Shown: piece after piece, positions 55,400 through 63,613 of the stretch
How positions within the stretch are numbered: position 1 is the first letter of the stretch
Layout: the number at the start of each line of letters is the position of its first letter
Translations under genes and position numbers: made by a program
DNA from: [Zimmermannella] faecalis ATCC 13722
GTDB taxonomy: Bacteria > Actinomycetota > Actinomycetes > Actinomycetales > Microbacteriaceae
Direction: 5' to 3'
Length of the DNA stretch: 64,000 nt
Assembly: GCF_000381765.1 (NCBI RefSeq)
Contig: NZ_KB907078.1
Coordinates: forward strand, 1-64,000
Notes under the pieces: model-generated
The model's input: only the letters and a program-made list of their open reading frames with translations
Databases searched by the model: none
What the model was told of the DNA's origin: nothing

Positions 55400-56286
55400 T
55401 ATTTGAGCCCCACTTCTGCGTTTCGAGCCGACCCACCGAAGATGCCCTGCGGGCGCACGATCAGCGCGACGATGAAGACCGCGAACACTGCCACTTGCTG
55501 CAGCGCGGGGTCGATGTAGGTTCCCGTGAGCGTCTCGATGACGCCGAGGAAGAGGCCGCCGATGAGGGCGCCGGTCATGTTGCCGAGCCCGCCGAGCACG
55601 ACCACAACAAAGGCCATGAGCGTGTAGTGGGCGCCGACGAGCGGATACGCGGCCTGGAACGGGATGATGAGCACGCCGGCGATGCCGGTGAGCGCGGCGC
55701 CGAGGCCCATCGCGATGAGGTAGTACCGCTTCACTGGAATCCCGAGCATGCGGGCCGTGTCGCGGTCTTCGGCGATGGCGCCGAGCGCCTTGCCAAGCAT
55801 CGTGCGCTTCATCATCCAGAACAGCGCGGCGACGAGCAGGAGCGCCACGACGAACGCGATGAGACGGGCGTAGGTGGCGCTCACGCCCCCGATCGAGATC
55901 GACTGTTCGGCCCACCCGACCGAAACGGTGCGGAACTGGCCGCCGAACAGGAACAGCGCGAGGTTCTGGAGGAACACCGACAGGCCGAGCGTCACGAAGA
56001 TCTTCATGTTCGCCGACGAGCCCTGCATTGGTTCGAGAATGAACTTCTGCAGCGCGACGCCCGACAGGAACATGAGCGGTGTGACGATAAAGAGCGACAC
56101 GTACGGGTTGACGCTCCACGTGGTCGAGAGGAACCACGTGAGGTACATCGCGACCATCACGAGCTCACCGTGGGCGAAGTTCGCAATCTTCACGACGCCG
56201 AAGATGATGTTGAGGCCCGCCGCGATGAGCGCGTAGACGCCGCCGAGCAGGAGCCCGGCGACGAGGGCTTGAATGAGGAATGTCAT
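55399..56286 (-). CDS. Branched-chain-type ABC transporter permease (LivH-like)
   Basis: This is a 295-residue permease with about eight helices. It has the LivH signature LLLGGVYALIAAGLNIIFGV near the N-terminus, IANFAHGELVM, and VVVLGGLGNMTGALIGGL. It starts 13 bases after the binding-protein stop. It is part of the same operon and pairs with LivM. Confidence 0.92.
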   Translation of the reverse strand: MTFLIQALVAGLLLGGVYALIAAGLNIIFGVVKIANFAHGELVMVAMYLTWFLSTTWSVNPYVSLFIVTPLMFLSGVALQKFILEPMQGSSANMKIFVTLGLSVFLQNLALFLFGGQFRTVSVGWAEQSISIGGVSATYARLIAFVVALLLVAALFWMMKRTMLGKALGAIAEDRDTARMLGIPVKRYYLIAMGLGAALTGIAGVLIIPFQAAYPLVGAHYTLMAFVVVVLGGLGNMTGALIGGLFLGVIETLTGTYIDPALQQVAVFAVFIVALIVRPQGIFGGSARNAEVGLK

Positions 56287-56299
56287 TGTCTCGTCGACC

Positions 56300-57568
56300 T
56301 CACTGTCCGAACGGAGTGATGAACTGGGGCTGCGAGACGGCGACCTCGCTCGGGTACACGGTGACGAGCTCCTTGTTCTGCCACTGCATGACGTAGTCCT
56401 CGGCGCGCTCGTTCTGGTTGTTCTTGCCGAGCTTGTAGCCCCACGTGTTCACGCTCTGGCTGTTCGGCGCCTCGTAGCTCAGCGCCGCCTCGTGGAACAC
56501 GTCGGGGTCGTCGTTGCCGCCCGTGAGCTCGAGAATGTCGAGCACGTACGCGGCGCCCGCGTAGTTGCCCTGCGGGTAGCCCGAGCTCGGGAACTTGTTG
56601 TACTTTTTCTCGTAGCGCTCGAGGAACGCCTCGAGTTCGGGGGCCGCCGCGGGATTGAGGCGCGGTTGCGGGAAGTCGCAGTCGTAGACGCCCTCGGCGG
56701 CGTCGCCGAGCGCATCCGAGAATTCCTGCAGCGTGTATCCGCCACCGATGCCGATGAACGCGCCGACCTTCACGCCGGCGTCGCGGATCTGCCGACCGAG
56801 CAGCACCGCGTCGGCCGCGTACGACACCGCGAGAATGACGTCGGGCTGCGCCTGCTTGATGCGGGCGACGGTCGACGAGAGGTCGGTCTGCTTCGCCGAG
56901 TACGCCTCGTGGTCGGCGAACTTCATGCCGAGCGCCTCGGCGTTCGCGTCGGCCGAGGCCGTCACCGACTGCCCGTAGTTCGAGTCCTCGTGCACCATCA
57001 TCAGCTTGAGGTCGCCCGGAGCCTTGCCGAGCTTCGGCGCGAGCACCTCGGCGGTGAACTTCAGCGCCTGCTCGGTCTGCTTCGTCGAGGCGGGGTTGAT
57101 GCGGTACACCCGCGGATACGCGCGGTCGGTAATGCCCGCGGCCACCGCGCCGAGCTCGACGTAGCTGTTGCCGGTGCGGGCGAACACCTCGCTCGCCGCG
57201 GTCGAGAGCGACGAGCTGTACGTGCCCATGCCGAGCTTGATGTTGTTGTTAAACACGAGGCGGCGGGCCTCGGAGGTGGCCGCGTTGACGTCGGGGGCGT
57301 CGGCGAGCACGACCTCGACGCGCTTGCCGGCGACGCCGCCGTTCGCATTGCGGTCTTCAACCGCCATCGCGACGCCCTCCCACGACGCCTGGCCGAGCAG
57401 GGCGTTCGTGCCCGACATCGGCATGAGCACGCCGAGTCGAATGACCTCGTCGGTCGTGCCCGGCGACGCGCAGGCCGCGAGCGACGTGCCCGCGGCGGCC
57501 GCCACGACGGCCGCACCGCCGAAGCGGAACAGGCTTCGCCGGTCGAGCTGTGCATGCAGTGGATTCAT
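56300..57568 (-). CDS. Substrate-binding lipoprotein of the HAAT-type importer
   Basis: The protein is 422 residues from ATG 57568; the much longer frame upstream is a shadow. The N-terminus combines a twin-arginine segment (DRRSLFRFGG) with a hydrophobic core and lipobox SLAAC (Cys about 32), so it is probably exported folded by Tat and lipidated. The mature part is a Leu/Ile/Val-binding (Peripla_BP_6) fold: RLGVLMPMSGTNALLGQASW, GKRVEVVLADA, NYGQSVTASADANAEALG, PDVILAVSYAADAVLLGRQI. The ligand is unknown; this family binds amino acids, amides, aromatic acids and other small acids. Confidence 0.9.
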   Translation of the reverse strand: MNPLHAQLDRRSLFRFGGAAVVAAAAGTSLAACASPGTTDEVIRLGVLMPMSGTNALLGQASWEGVAMAVEDRNANGGVAGKRVEVVLADAPDVNAATSEARRLVFNNNIKLGMGTYSSSLSTAASEVFARTGNSYVELGAVAAGITDRAYPRVYRINPASTKQTEQALKFTAEVLAPKLGKAPGDLKLMMVHEDSNYGQSVTASADANAEALGMKFADHEAYSAKQTDLSSTVARIKQAQPDVILAVSYAADAVLLGRQIRDAGVKVGAFIGIGGGYTLQEFSDALGDAAEGVYDCDFPQPRLNPAAAPELEAFLERYEKKYNKFPSSGYPQGNYAGAAYVLDILELTGGNDDPDVFHEAALSYEAPNSQSVNTWGYKLGKNNQNERAEDYVMQWQNKELVTVYPSEVAVSQPQFITPFGQ

Positions 57569-57633
57569 GTGAACTCCGTTGTTCGGAAAACGGTGGCCCG
57601 AGGGCCGAAACATGGTGGATGCGCGGCGCGCGG

Positions 57634-58386
57634 CTACGCGGCGGTCCAGCCGCCGTCGACGACGAGCAGCTGGCCCGTGACGTACGAGGCCGCGTCGGAC
57701 GCGAGGAAGACGGCCGCGCCGGCGAGCTCCTCCGGGTCGCCGAAGCGCTGCATCGGAATGCGCGCGAGCATCTCGGCGTACCGCTTCTCGTCGGTGAACA
57801 CCGCCTCGGTGAGCTCGGTGCGGAAGTACCCGGGCGCGATCGCGTTCACGCGAATGCCGCGGCCCGACCACTCCGTGCTCAGGCTGCGCACGACGCCGTA
57901 GACGCCCGACTTCGTGGCGCCATACGCGCTGATCTGCGGCATCGAGATGAGGCTCGTGAGCGAACCGATGAAGATGTGTGAGCCGGTGGCACCACGCTCG
58001 AGCTGCCGGCGGCCGAGCTCCTGGCTCAGCGCGAACGGCGCCGTGAGGTTGATGCGCAGCAGGCGATCCCACTCGGCCGGGTCGAACTCTTCGGCCGCCT
58101 GGCGGTGCTGCACGCCGGCGGCGTGCAGCACGATGTCGAGCGGCGCACCGAGCGCCTCCTCGGCGCGGTCGATGAGCGCGGCGGGATCGGCCGTGACGTC
58201 GGCGACGATGCCCTCGGCGCCGAGCTCGGCGGCCGTCTCGGTAACCGCGGCCCCGGTGCGGGCGACGATCGCGACCCGCGCGCCGGCGTCGACGAGCCCC
58301 TGGGCCATCGCCCTGCCGAGCCCGCGGCTGCCGCCGGTGACGAGGGCGGTCTTGCCCGAGAGCGAGAACCGGTCGTGAAGTGACAT
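57634..58386 (-). CDS. Short-chain dehydrogenase/reductase (SDR)
   Basis: This 250-residue classical SDR has the cofactor motif TGGSRGLGRAM (about 18-28), LHAAGVQH in place of NNAG, a catalytic Ser in FIGSLTSLIS, and YGATKSG (Tyr-xxx-Lys, about 155-161). The end is VVDGGWTA. It resembles 2-deoxygluconate or gluconate 5-dehydrogenases. It lies 12 bases after the aldehyde dehydrogenase gene in the ten-gene operon. It probably oxidises a hydroxyl group of the transported compound. Confidence 0.9.
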   Translation of the reverse strand: MSLHDRFSLSGKTALVTGGSRGLGRAMAQGLVDAGARVAIVARTGAAVTETAAELGAEGIVADVTADPAALIDRAEEALGAPLDIVLHAAGVQHRQAAEEFDPAEWDRLLRINLTAPFALSQELGRRQLERGATGSHIFIGSLTSLISMPQISAYGATKSGVYGVVRSLSTEWSGRGIRVNAIAPGYFRTELTEAVFTDEKRYAEMLARIPMQRFGDPEELAGAAVFLASDAASYVTGQLLVVDGGWTAA

Positions 58387-58398
58387 GGATGCGCCTTT

Positions 58399-59865
58399 CT
58401 AGTGCGTGCGGATCGCCGCGGCCTTGGTGCGGGTGTAGAACTCGAGGGCGACCTCGCCCTGTTCCTTGTAACCGGACCCCGAGTCCTTGAACCCGCCGAA
58501 CGGGTGGTGGATGTCCCAGCCGGTCGTCGGCTGGTTCACCGAGACCTGGCCGGCGTCGGCACGGGCGACGAACTCCATCGCGTTCGCGAGGTTCTGGGTG
58601 AAGATCGCGGCCGAGAGGCCGTAGCTCGAGTCGTTGACGGCCTCGAGCGCCTCGTCGAACGTGTCGACCTCGAGCATCCCCACCACCGGGCCGAACACCT
58701 CGGTGCGCCAGATGTCGTGGTCGCGCGAGATGTCGAGCAGGGTCGGCGCGACGAAGGCGCCGGCCTCGGCCGCGCGGCCCGTGAGTTCGGCCTGTGCGAC
58801 GACCGTGGCACCGGCCTCGACGGCGCGCTCGACGTGGCCGCGAATGTCGCGCTGCGCGCCCTCGTCGACGACGGGGCCCATGCCGACCTCGGGGTCGGTG
58901 CCGGGAGCGACGTGAATGCCGCGCACGTGCTCGGCGAGGCGACGGCGCACCTCGTCGGCGACCTCGCGCTGCACGACGAGGCGACTCGTCGCGGTGCAGC
59001 GCTGGCCGGCCTGGCCGAAGGCCCCGGCGGCGATCGTCGGAATCGCGAGGTCGAGGTCGGCGTCGGCGAGCACGACGGCGGCGTTCTTGCCACCCATCTC
59101 GGTCTGCACGCGAATGCCGCGGCCGGCGAGCTTGCGCTGCAGGCCGAGGCCGACCTCGGTCGAGCCGGTGAACGACACGGCGCGAATCGAGTCGTCGTCG
59201 AACAGGGTGTCGCCGAGGTCGCGGCCGCGACCCGTGACGGTGTTGAGCACGCCGGCCGGCAGACCCGCCTCGTGGAAGATCTCGGCGAGCTTGAGCAGGA
59301 TGAGCGGGGTCGCCGACGCGGGCTTGATCACGACCGCGTTGCCCGAGATGAGCGCCGGGCCGAGCTTGCGCGCGGGCGTGAGCAGCGGGTCGTTCCACGG
59401 CGTGACGAGCACGACGACGCCGAGGGGCTCCTGCACTCGCACCGCGAACGTGTTCGGGCGCCCGTCGGCGAGCAGCCCGCCGAACTCGTCGCGCCCCATG
59501 CCGCCGTAGTACTCGAAGAACTCGGCGGTCTTGCCGACCTCGCCGGTCGCGTCGGCGAGCGTCTTGCCGAGCTCGGCGACGATCGTGTCGCGCAGTTCGT
59601 CGGCGCGCTCGCGAATGAGCGCTGCGGCGCGCAGCAGCACGGCGCCGCGGGTGAGGCCGTTCGCCCGACGCCACTCGGCGGCGCCCTTGCGCGCGGCTTC
59701 AAAAACGCCCGGCAGCTCGGCCGCGGTGAGCGCGGGAACGGTGCCGACGACCTCGCCGGCGGTCGCGGGGTCGGTGACCTCGATGACCTTGCCGTTCGCG
59801 GCATCGACGAACTCGCCGCCAATGAGGTTCTGCAGGTGTCCGATCGTCTTGGTTGTGGCCGTCAT
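58399..59865 (-). CDS. NAD(P)-dependent aldehyde dehydrogenase
   Basis: The 488-residue enzyme starts at ATG 59865, with AAGGAG nine bases upstream. It has TPWNDPLLTPARKLGPALI, catalytic Glu in QTEMGGKNAAVVLADADL (about 257) and catalytic Cys in GQAGQRCTATSR (about 291). The C-terminal GWDIHHPFGGFKDSGSGYKEQG-type end (quoted in part) resembles alpha-ketoglutaric-semialdehyde dehydrogenases. It would turn the aldehyde made by the neighbouring iron dehydrogenase into an acid. It lies 23 bases after that gene. Confidence 0.9.
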   Translation of the reverse strand: MTATTKTIGHLQNLIGGEFVDAANGKVIEVTDPATAGEVVGTVPALTAAELPGVFEAARKGAAEWRRANGLTRGAVLLRAAALIRERADELRDTIVAELGKTLADATGEVGKTAEFFEYYGGMGRDEFGGLLADGRPNTFAVRVQEPLGVVVLVTPWNDPLLTPARKLGPALISGNAVVIKPASATPLILLKLAEIFHEAGLPAGVLNTVTGRGRDLGDTLFDDDSIRAVSFTGSTEVGLGLQRKLAGRGIRVQTEMGGKNAAVVLADADLDLAIPTIAAGAFGQAGQRCTATSRLVVQREVADEVRRRLAEHVRGIHVAPGTDPEVGMGPVVDEGAQRDIRGHVERAVEAGATVVAQAELTGRAAEAGAFVAPTLLDISRDHDIWRTEVFGPVVGMLEVDTFDEALEAVNDSSYGLSAAIFTQNLANAMEFVARADAGQVSVNQPTTGWDIHHPFGGFKDSGSGYKEQGEVALEFYTRTKAAAIRTH

Positions 59866-59888
59866 GGGGTGTGGCTCCTTCGTGTGGC

Positions 59889-61091
59889 TTAGCTGTGGGC
59901 GGTGGCGCGGAACGCGGCGTCGAGATCGCCGGTTTCGGCCGCGGCCACGAGCTCGCGCAGGCGCGGCTCGTCCATGGGTTCGGGGTTGGTGGGGCGCTGG
60001 TACTCGGCATTGCAGTAGCGCGCGATCTCGTCGACCTGGTCGGGCTCGATGCGCGCCTCGGCGAGCGTCGTCGGCAGGCCCATGCGGCGGGCGAGCTCCT
60101 GCGTCGCCGTCGCCGCGTCGCGGAGCGAGTCGCTCTCGCCGTTCGTGAGTGCGAGCGCGAGGCGCGCGGCGAGGCCAGGGGCAAGGTGCTGGTTGTACGC
60201 GATGCAGTACGGCAGCGCGAGGGCGCACGAGACCCCGTGCGGCATCGGCGTCGCGTGCGCGAACGAGTACGCGATCGAGTGCCCGACGACGACGCCCGCG
60301 TTGAGCGCCTGCCCGCCGAGGTGCGAGGCCCACTGCGTGCGGGCGAGCGCTTCCGCGTCGCCGCCGTACGCCGCCTCGAGGTTCGCGATGAGCAGCTCGA
60401 TCGTGTGGAACGACGAGTGCGCCGAGAGCATCGAGGCCTTCGTCGACATGAGCGCCTCGACGGAGTGCGCGAGCGCATCCATGCCCGTCGCGGCGATGAC
60501 CTGCTTCGGCAGGCTCGCGACGAGCTCAGGGTCGAGCACCGCGACCTCGGGCACGAACCGGCTGCACACCGACGCGCGCTTCGCGCCGTCGACCGTCACC
60601 ATCGCAATGTTCGTCGCCTCGGAGCCGGTGCCGACGGTGGTCGGGATGAGCACGAGCGGTGCGAGCTCGACCTCGTCGGCGACGGGGCCGACCCAGTCGG
60701 CGGCGCCGCCGCCCTGGCGCAGCAGCAGCGCGATGAGCTTGGCCGAGTCGAGCACCGATCCGCCGCCGACGCCGATCACCGCGGTGGCCTTTGCCTCGCG
60801 GGCGGCGGTCGCGACCTCGTCGACGACCTCGGCCGTCGGCTCGGCGCCGAAGCCGCCGCGCACGACGACCTCGATGCCGCCGTCGCGCAGGGCCGCCTCG
60901 ATCGGCTCGATGAGCCCGGCGTTCGCGACGGCGTCGTCGACCGCGAGCAGCACCGCGCCAGTGTCGTAGCTCGAGTGGCCGCGCAGGATCTCGGGGAGTC
61001 GGCGGGCGCTGCCCGTGCCGCCGATCACGGCGGCGGGGGCGAGGAAGATCGAGTCAGAGACCGGGTTGGGCCACCAGAGGGCGGACGTCAT
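59889..61091 (-). CDS. Iron-containing alcohol dehydrogenase (group III)
   Basis: This 400-residue enzyme starts at ATG 61091 with GAAAGAAG upstream; it is the first gene of the ten-gene operon. It has the cofactor motif GVGGGSVLDSAK (about 106-117), TTVGTGSEAT, and the metal ligands Asp and His in GMDALAHSVEA. Further His residues are in VGHSIAYSFAHATPMPHG. Family members oxidise primary alcohols and diols or reduce maleylacetate. The next gene encodes an aldehyde dehydrogenase, which favours alcohol-to-acid oxidation. Two TTGGATCCRA operators flank its predicted promoter. Confidence 0.92.
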   Translation of the reverse strand: MTSALWWPNPVSDSIFLAPAAVIGGTGSARRLPEILRGHSSYDTGAVLLAVDDAVANAGLIEPIEAALRDGGIEVVVRGGFGAEPTAEVVDEVATAAREAKATAVIGVGGGSVLDSAKLIALLLRQGGGAADWVGPVADEVELAPLVLIPTTVGTGSEATNIAMVTVDGAKRASVCSRFVPEVAVLDPELVASLPKQVIAATGMDALAHSVEALMSTKASMLSAHSSFHTIELLIANLEAAYGGDAEALARTQWASHLGGQALNAGVVVGHSIAYSFAHATPMPHGVSCALALPYCIAYNQHLAPGLAARLALALTNGESDSLRDAATATQELARRMGLPTTLAEARIEPDQVDEIARYCNAEYQRPTNPEPMDEPRLRELVAAAETGDLDAAFRATAHS

Positions 61092-61171
61092 TGTCGCTTC
61101 TTTCTGTGCGTCGGGCGGGGCATCGCAGTGGGCGTCGCACCGCCCGGAATTCTGCAGTGGTGGACCCTGCT

Positions 61172-61181
61172 TTGGATCCAA
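61172..61181. promoter_or_regulatory. GntR operator O1
   Basis: TTGGATCCAA, a perfect 10-bp palindrome, lies 80 bases before the first gene of the ten-gene operon and about +3 to +12 from the predicted start of transcription. This is a position for repression. Confidence 0.75.
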
Positions 61182-61190
61182 CAGTTCCCG

Positions 61191-61219
61191 ATCGAACCAC
61201 AGTTGCACGCAACCGTCAA
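61191..61219 (-). promoter_or_regulatory. Predicted promoter of the ten-gene operon
   Basis: On the minus strand TTGACG (61214-61219) and TTCGAT (61191-61196) are spaced by 17 bases. The spacer contains a palindrome GTTGCGTGCAAC (61202-61213), and GntR-type operators stand on both sides. The -10 match is weak, so the call rests partly on this arrangement. Confidence 0.5.
61202..61213. promoter_or_regulatory. Second operator-like palindrome GTTGCACGCAAC
   Basis: Inverted GTTGC and GCAAC with two bases between, inside the promoter spacer. It differs by one base from the GTTGCATGCAAC palindromes at 63778 and 63799, near the second FCD-type regulator gene. Confidence 0.45.
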
Positions 61220-61224
61220 CCGAA

Positions 61225-61234
61225 TTGGATCCGA
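61225..61234. promoter_or_regulatory. GntR operator O2
   Basis: TTGGATCCGA matches O1 at nine of ten positions. It lies directly upstream of the predicted -35 box and touches the stop codon of the GntR gene, 53 bp (about five helical turns) from O1. Confidence 0.65.
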
Positions 61235-61930
61235 CTACCCCTCGTGCTGCTGCGCAATGACCGATTCGCCGAGAATGCGGGTGCGGCGGATGTGCAGGCG
61301 CAGCACCTCGCCGAGCGCCTCGGCGTCGGAGTGGTCGATGTAGTAGCAGATGAGCTCGTGGTCGGCGCGGGTCGCGAGGTGGTCGTCACCCGAGAATTGC
61401 GGCACCGTAACTCGGCGGTAGCGCTGCGTCTTGTTCCACAGCTGCACGACGCGGTCGTACAGCGATTCGCCCCGCACCCCGGCGAACGTCGCGAGATGAA
61501 ACTCGCGGTCGCGGCGGGTGAACTCCTCAACGTGCTCGGGCTGGCCCGTCACCTCGGCCGTGCGGAGCGCGTGCTCGTGAATTTCGCGCCGGTGCTCGTC
61601 GGTCAACTTCGGCAGACTCGCGCGGATCGCGAAGGGTTCAAGTGCCTCGCGCAGCTGATACGTCTGACTGAAGTCCTCGGGGTCGACATCGCTCACCCAG
61701 GCGCCGGCGTGCGGGCGCAGCACGATGAGCTCCTCGGCCTCGAGCTGCCGGAGCGCGACGCGCACGGGCATGCGGCTCGTCGCGAATCGCTCGGCGAGCT
61801 CCTCCTGCCGGATGCGCGCCCCGGCGGCGAGCTCGCCCGTGAGGATCAGCTCGCGAAGCGCATCCGTGATGCCCTCGCTGCCCTGCCGCTCGGTGTCGTG
61901 CGCAGTGTCGCTCTGCTCGGTGTTGCCCAT
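61235..61930 (-). CDS. GntR-family regulator, FCD subfamily
   Basis: The 231-residue regulator starts at ATG 61930 with GAAGGG nine bases upstream; ATG 61939 is possible. The winged helix spans about 20-85 (ITDALRELILTGELAAGARI, RQEELAERFATSRMPVRVAL, HAGAWVSDVD). The FCD effector domain (about 95-225) contains the helices typical of metal- and acid-binding members. Candidate operators lie on both sides of its gene, so it probably represses itself, the ten-gene operon downstream and the divergent SDR pair. The inducer is unknown. Confidence 0.92.
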   Translation of the reverse strand: MGNTEQSDTAHDTERQGSEGITDALRELILTGELAAGARIRQEELAERFATSRMPVRVALRQLEAEELIVLRPHAGAWVSDVDPEDFSQTYQLREALEPFAIRASLPKLTDEHRREIHEHALRTAEVTGQPEHVEEFTRRDREFHLATFAGVRGESLYDRVVQLWNKTQRYRRVTVPQFSGDDHLATRADHELICYYIDHSDAEALGEVLRLHIRRTRILGESVIAQQHEG

Positions 61931-61963
61931 GCGCCGCATCCCTTCCCGAAGTGCCGCCAACCC

Positions 61964-61973
61964 GGCGATCCAA
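61964..61973. promoter_or_regulatory. Half-site of the GntR operator
   Basis: GGCGATCCAA, followed by TTTT, keeps only the right half (GATCCAA) of TTGGATCCAA. It lies 34 bases upstream of the regulator ATG, in its likely promoter. Confidence 0.35.
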
Positions 61974-62038
61974 TTTTGCCCGACGCGCGCCTGTGCGCAT
62001 CCGTTGGCGCCCTCCCGAGCGAGTCGCGAGTCGGCCGG

Positions 62039-62048
62039 TTGGATCCAA
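62039..62048. promoter_or_regulatory. GntR operator O4
   Basis: TTGGATCCAA, perfect, followed by TTT. It overlaps the -35 region of a predicted plus-strand promoter (TACAGT at 62065-62070), 64 bases before the first SDR gene. The gap 61931-62111 holds nothing else. Confidence 0.75.
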
Positions 62049-62111
62049 TTTAGCGTTTTCGGAGTACAGTCGCACGCGACACCATCCCCCGAATTGCACG
62101 AAGGAGTGCCA

Positions 62112-62882
62112 GTGACTGCATCCACCCACCACCTCGCCATCACCGGCGGCGCGAGCGGCATCGGCCTCGCCACCGCCGCGCGCTGGTTGCGAGACCCGAA
62201 CCGCCGCGTCGTGCTGCTCGACCTGCGCCCCGACGCCCTCGAGCAGGCGGTCGCCGAGCTCGGCGACCGGGCCCGCGGCATCGTCACCGACGTCACCTCG
62301 CGCGAGAGCGTCGACGCCGCGTTCACCGACATCGCCGCTGCCGAGGGCACGCTGCACGGCCTCGTGAACTGCGCCGGCGTGTCGCGGCCCGTCGCAACCG
62401 CCGACATGACCGACGCCGACTGGGACTTCCTCATCGAGGTGCACCTCGGCGGCACGATGCGCGCCTCGCGGGCCGCGTATCCGCTGCTGCGCGAGAGTAA
62501 CGGCGCGATCGTCAACCTCACCTCGGTCGCGAGTCGCGTCGGCATGCCGCAGCGCGCAAGCTACAACACCGTGAAGCACGGCATCGACGGCTTCACGAAG
62601 TCGATCGCGATCGAGTGGGCGCGCGACGGCATTCGCGCGAACTCGGTGGGCCCGGGCTACGTCGACACCCCGTTCAACCGCCGAATCGAGGCCGAGGGCA
62701 AGCTCAACTTCGATCTCGTGCGTGAGCGGATTCCCATGCGCCGGCTCGCCGACCCCGCCGAGATCGCGGGGCCGATCGTCTGGCTGCTCGGCGACGAGGC
62801 CGGCTACATCACGGGGCACAACCTCATGATCGACGCCGGCATGACCGTCGCCGGCGAGTGGTACCCGGAGGTGGACGCATGA
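62112..62882 (+). CDS. Short-chain dehydrogenase/reductase (SDR)
   Basis: The protein is 256 residues from GTG 62112 with AAGGAG (62101-62106) upstream; the longer frame crosses the operator. It has TGGASGIGLATAARWL (about 12-27), NCAGVSRPV, catalytic Ser in NLTSVASRVG and YNTVKHG (Tyr-xxx-Lys), and ends MIDAGMTVAGEWYPEVDA. It is divergent from the GntR gene and overlaps the next SDR by four bases (ATGA). It probably acts on the same compound as the ten-gene operon. Confidence 0.9.
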   Translation: MTASTHHLAITGGASGIGLATAARWLRDPNRRVVLLDLRPDALEQAVAELGDRARGIVTDVTSRESVDAAFTDIAAAEGTLHGLVNCAGVSRPVATADMTDADWDFLIEVHLGGTMRASRAAYPLLRESNGAIVNLTSVASRVGMPQRASYNTVKHGIDGFTKSIAIEWARDGIRANSVGPGYVDTPFNRRIEAEGKLNFDLVRERIPMRRLADPAEIAGPIVWLLGDEAGYITGHNLMIDAGMTVAGEWYPEVDA

Positions 62883-63613
62883 GCCGCTTCGCCGACAAGA
62901 CCGTCGTCATCACGGGCGCCGCGGGCGGCATCGGCGCCGCGCTCGCCGGCCGCCTGCGCGCCGAGGGCGCCCGCCTCGTGCTGCACGACCTCGCGGCCGA
63001 GGCGCTCGCCTCGCTCGACGAGTCGCTGCACGCCGGCGCCGACGTTCACCACGTCGCCGGCGACATCACCGACCCCGAAGTGCAGGCCGCGATCGTGCGC
63101 GCCGCCGAGGAACTCGGCGGGGTCGACGGGTTCGCGCCGGCCGCCGGCATCTACCTCGAGGCCCCGCTCGCCGAGCTCACGCTCGAGCAGTGGCGACAGA
63201 CGCTCGCGATCAACCTCGACGCCGTCTTCGCACTCACGAGCCAGCTCCTCCCCGTACTCAATGACGACGCGGCGATCGTGACGTTCGCCTCGGTCGCCGG
63301 CGAGCGCGGCTCGAAGGGGCACGCGCACTACGCCGCCTCGAAGGGCGCGATCACCTCGTTCACCCGCACGCTCGCGCTCGAGCTCGGCCACCGCGGTATT
63401 CGCGCGAACACGGTCGCGCCCGGCATCATTCGCACCCGCATGACCGACGGCTCGGTGAGCAAGCACGGCGATGCCTGGGCCGCGCAAACACCGCTCGGGC
63501 GGCACGGCACCGCCGACGAAACGGCCGCCGCGGTCGCGTTCCTGCTCTCAAGCGACGCCTCGTTCATCACGGGCGTGCAGCTCGACGTCAACGGCGGGCT
63601 CTACATGTCGTGA
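62879..63613 (+). CDS. Short-chain dehydrogenase/reductase (SDR)
   Basis: This is a 244-residue SDR with TGAAGGIGAALAGRLRAEG, PAAGIYLEAPLAEL where NAAG is usual (Pro replaces Asn), catalytic Ser in FASVAGERGS, YAASKGA and the C-terminal QLDVNGGLYMS. It is translationally coupled to the preceding SDR. Two SDRs in series often carry out oxidation and epimerisation or reduction at neighbouring carbons (inference). Confidence 0.9.
   Translation: MSRFADKTVVITGAAGGIGAALAGRLRAEGARLVLHDLAAEALASLDESLHAGADVHHVAGDITDPEVQAAIVRAAEELGGVDGFAPAAGIYLEAPLAELTLEQWRQTLAINLDAVFALTSQLLPVLNDDAAIVTFASVAGERGSKGHAHYAASKGAITSFTRTLALELGHRGIRANTVAPGIIRTRMTDGSVSKHGDAWAAQTPLGRHGTADETAAAVAFLLSSDASFITGVQLDVNGGLYMS

Noticed and set aside
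57569-59674. N-terminal 700 codons of the long frame that ends with the binding protein
   Set aside because: Only the part from ATG 57568 has a signal peptide and binding-protein fold. The rest is a wrong-frame reading of the SDR and aldehyde dehydrogenase genes.
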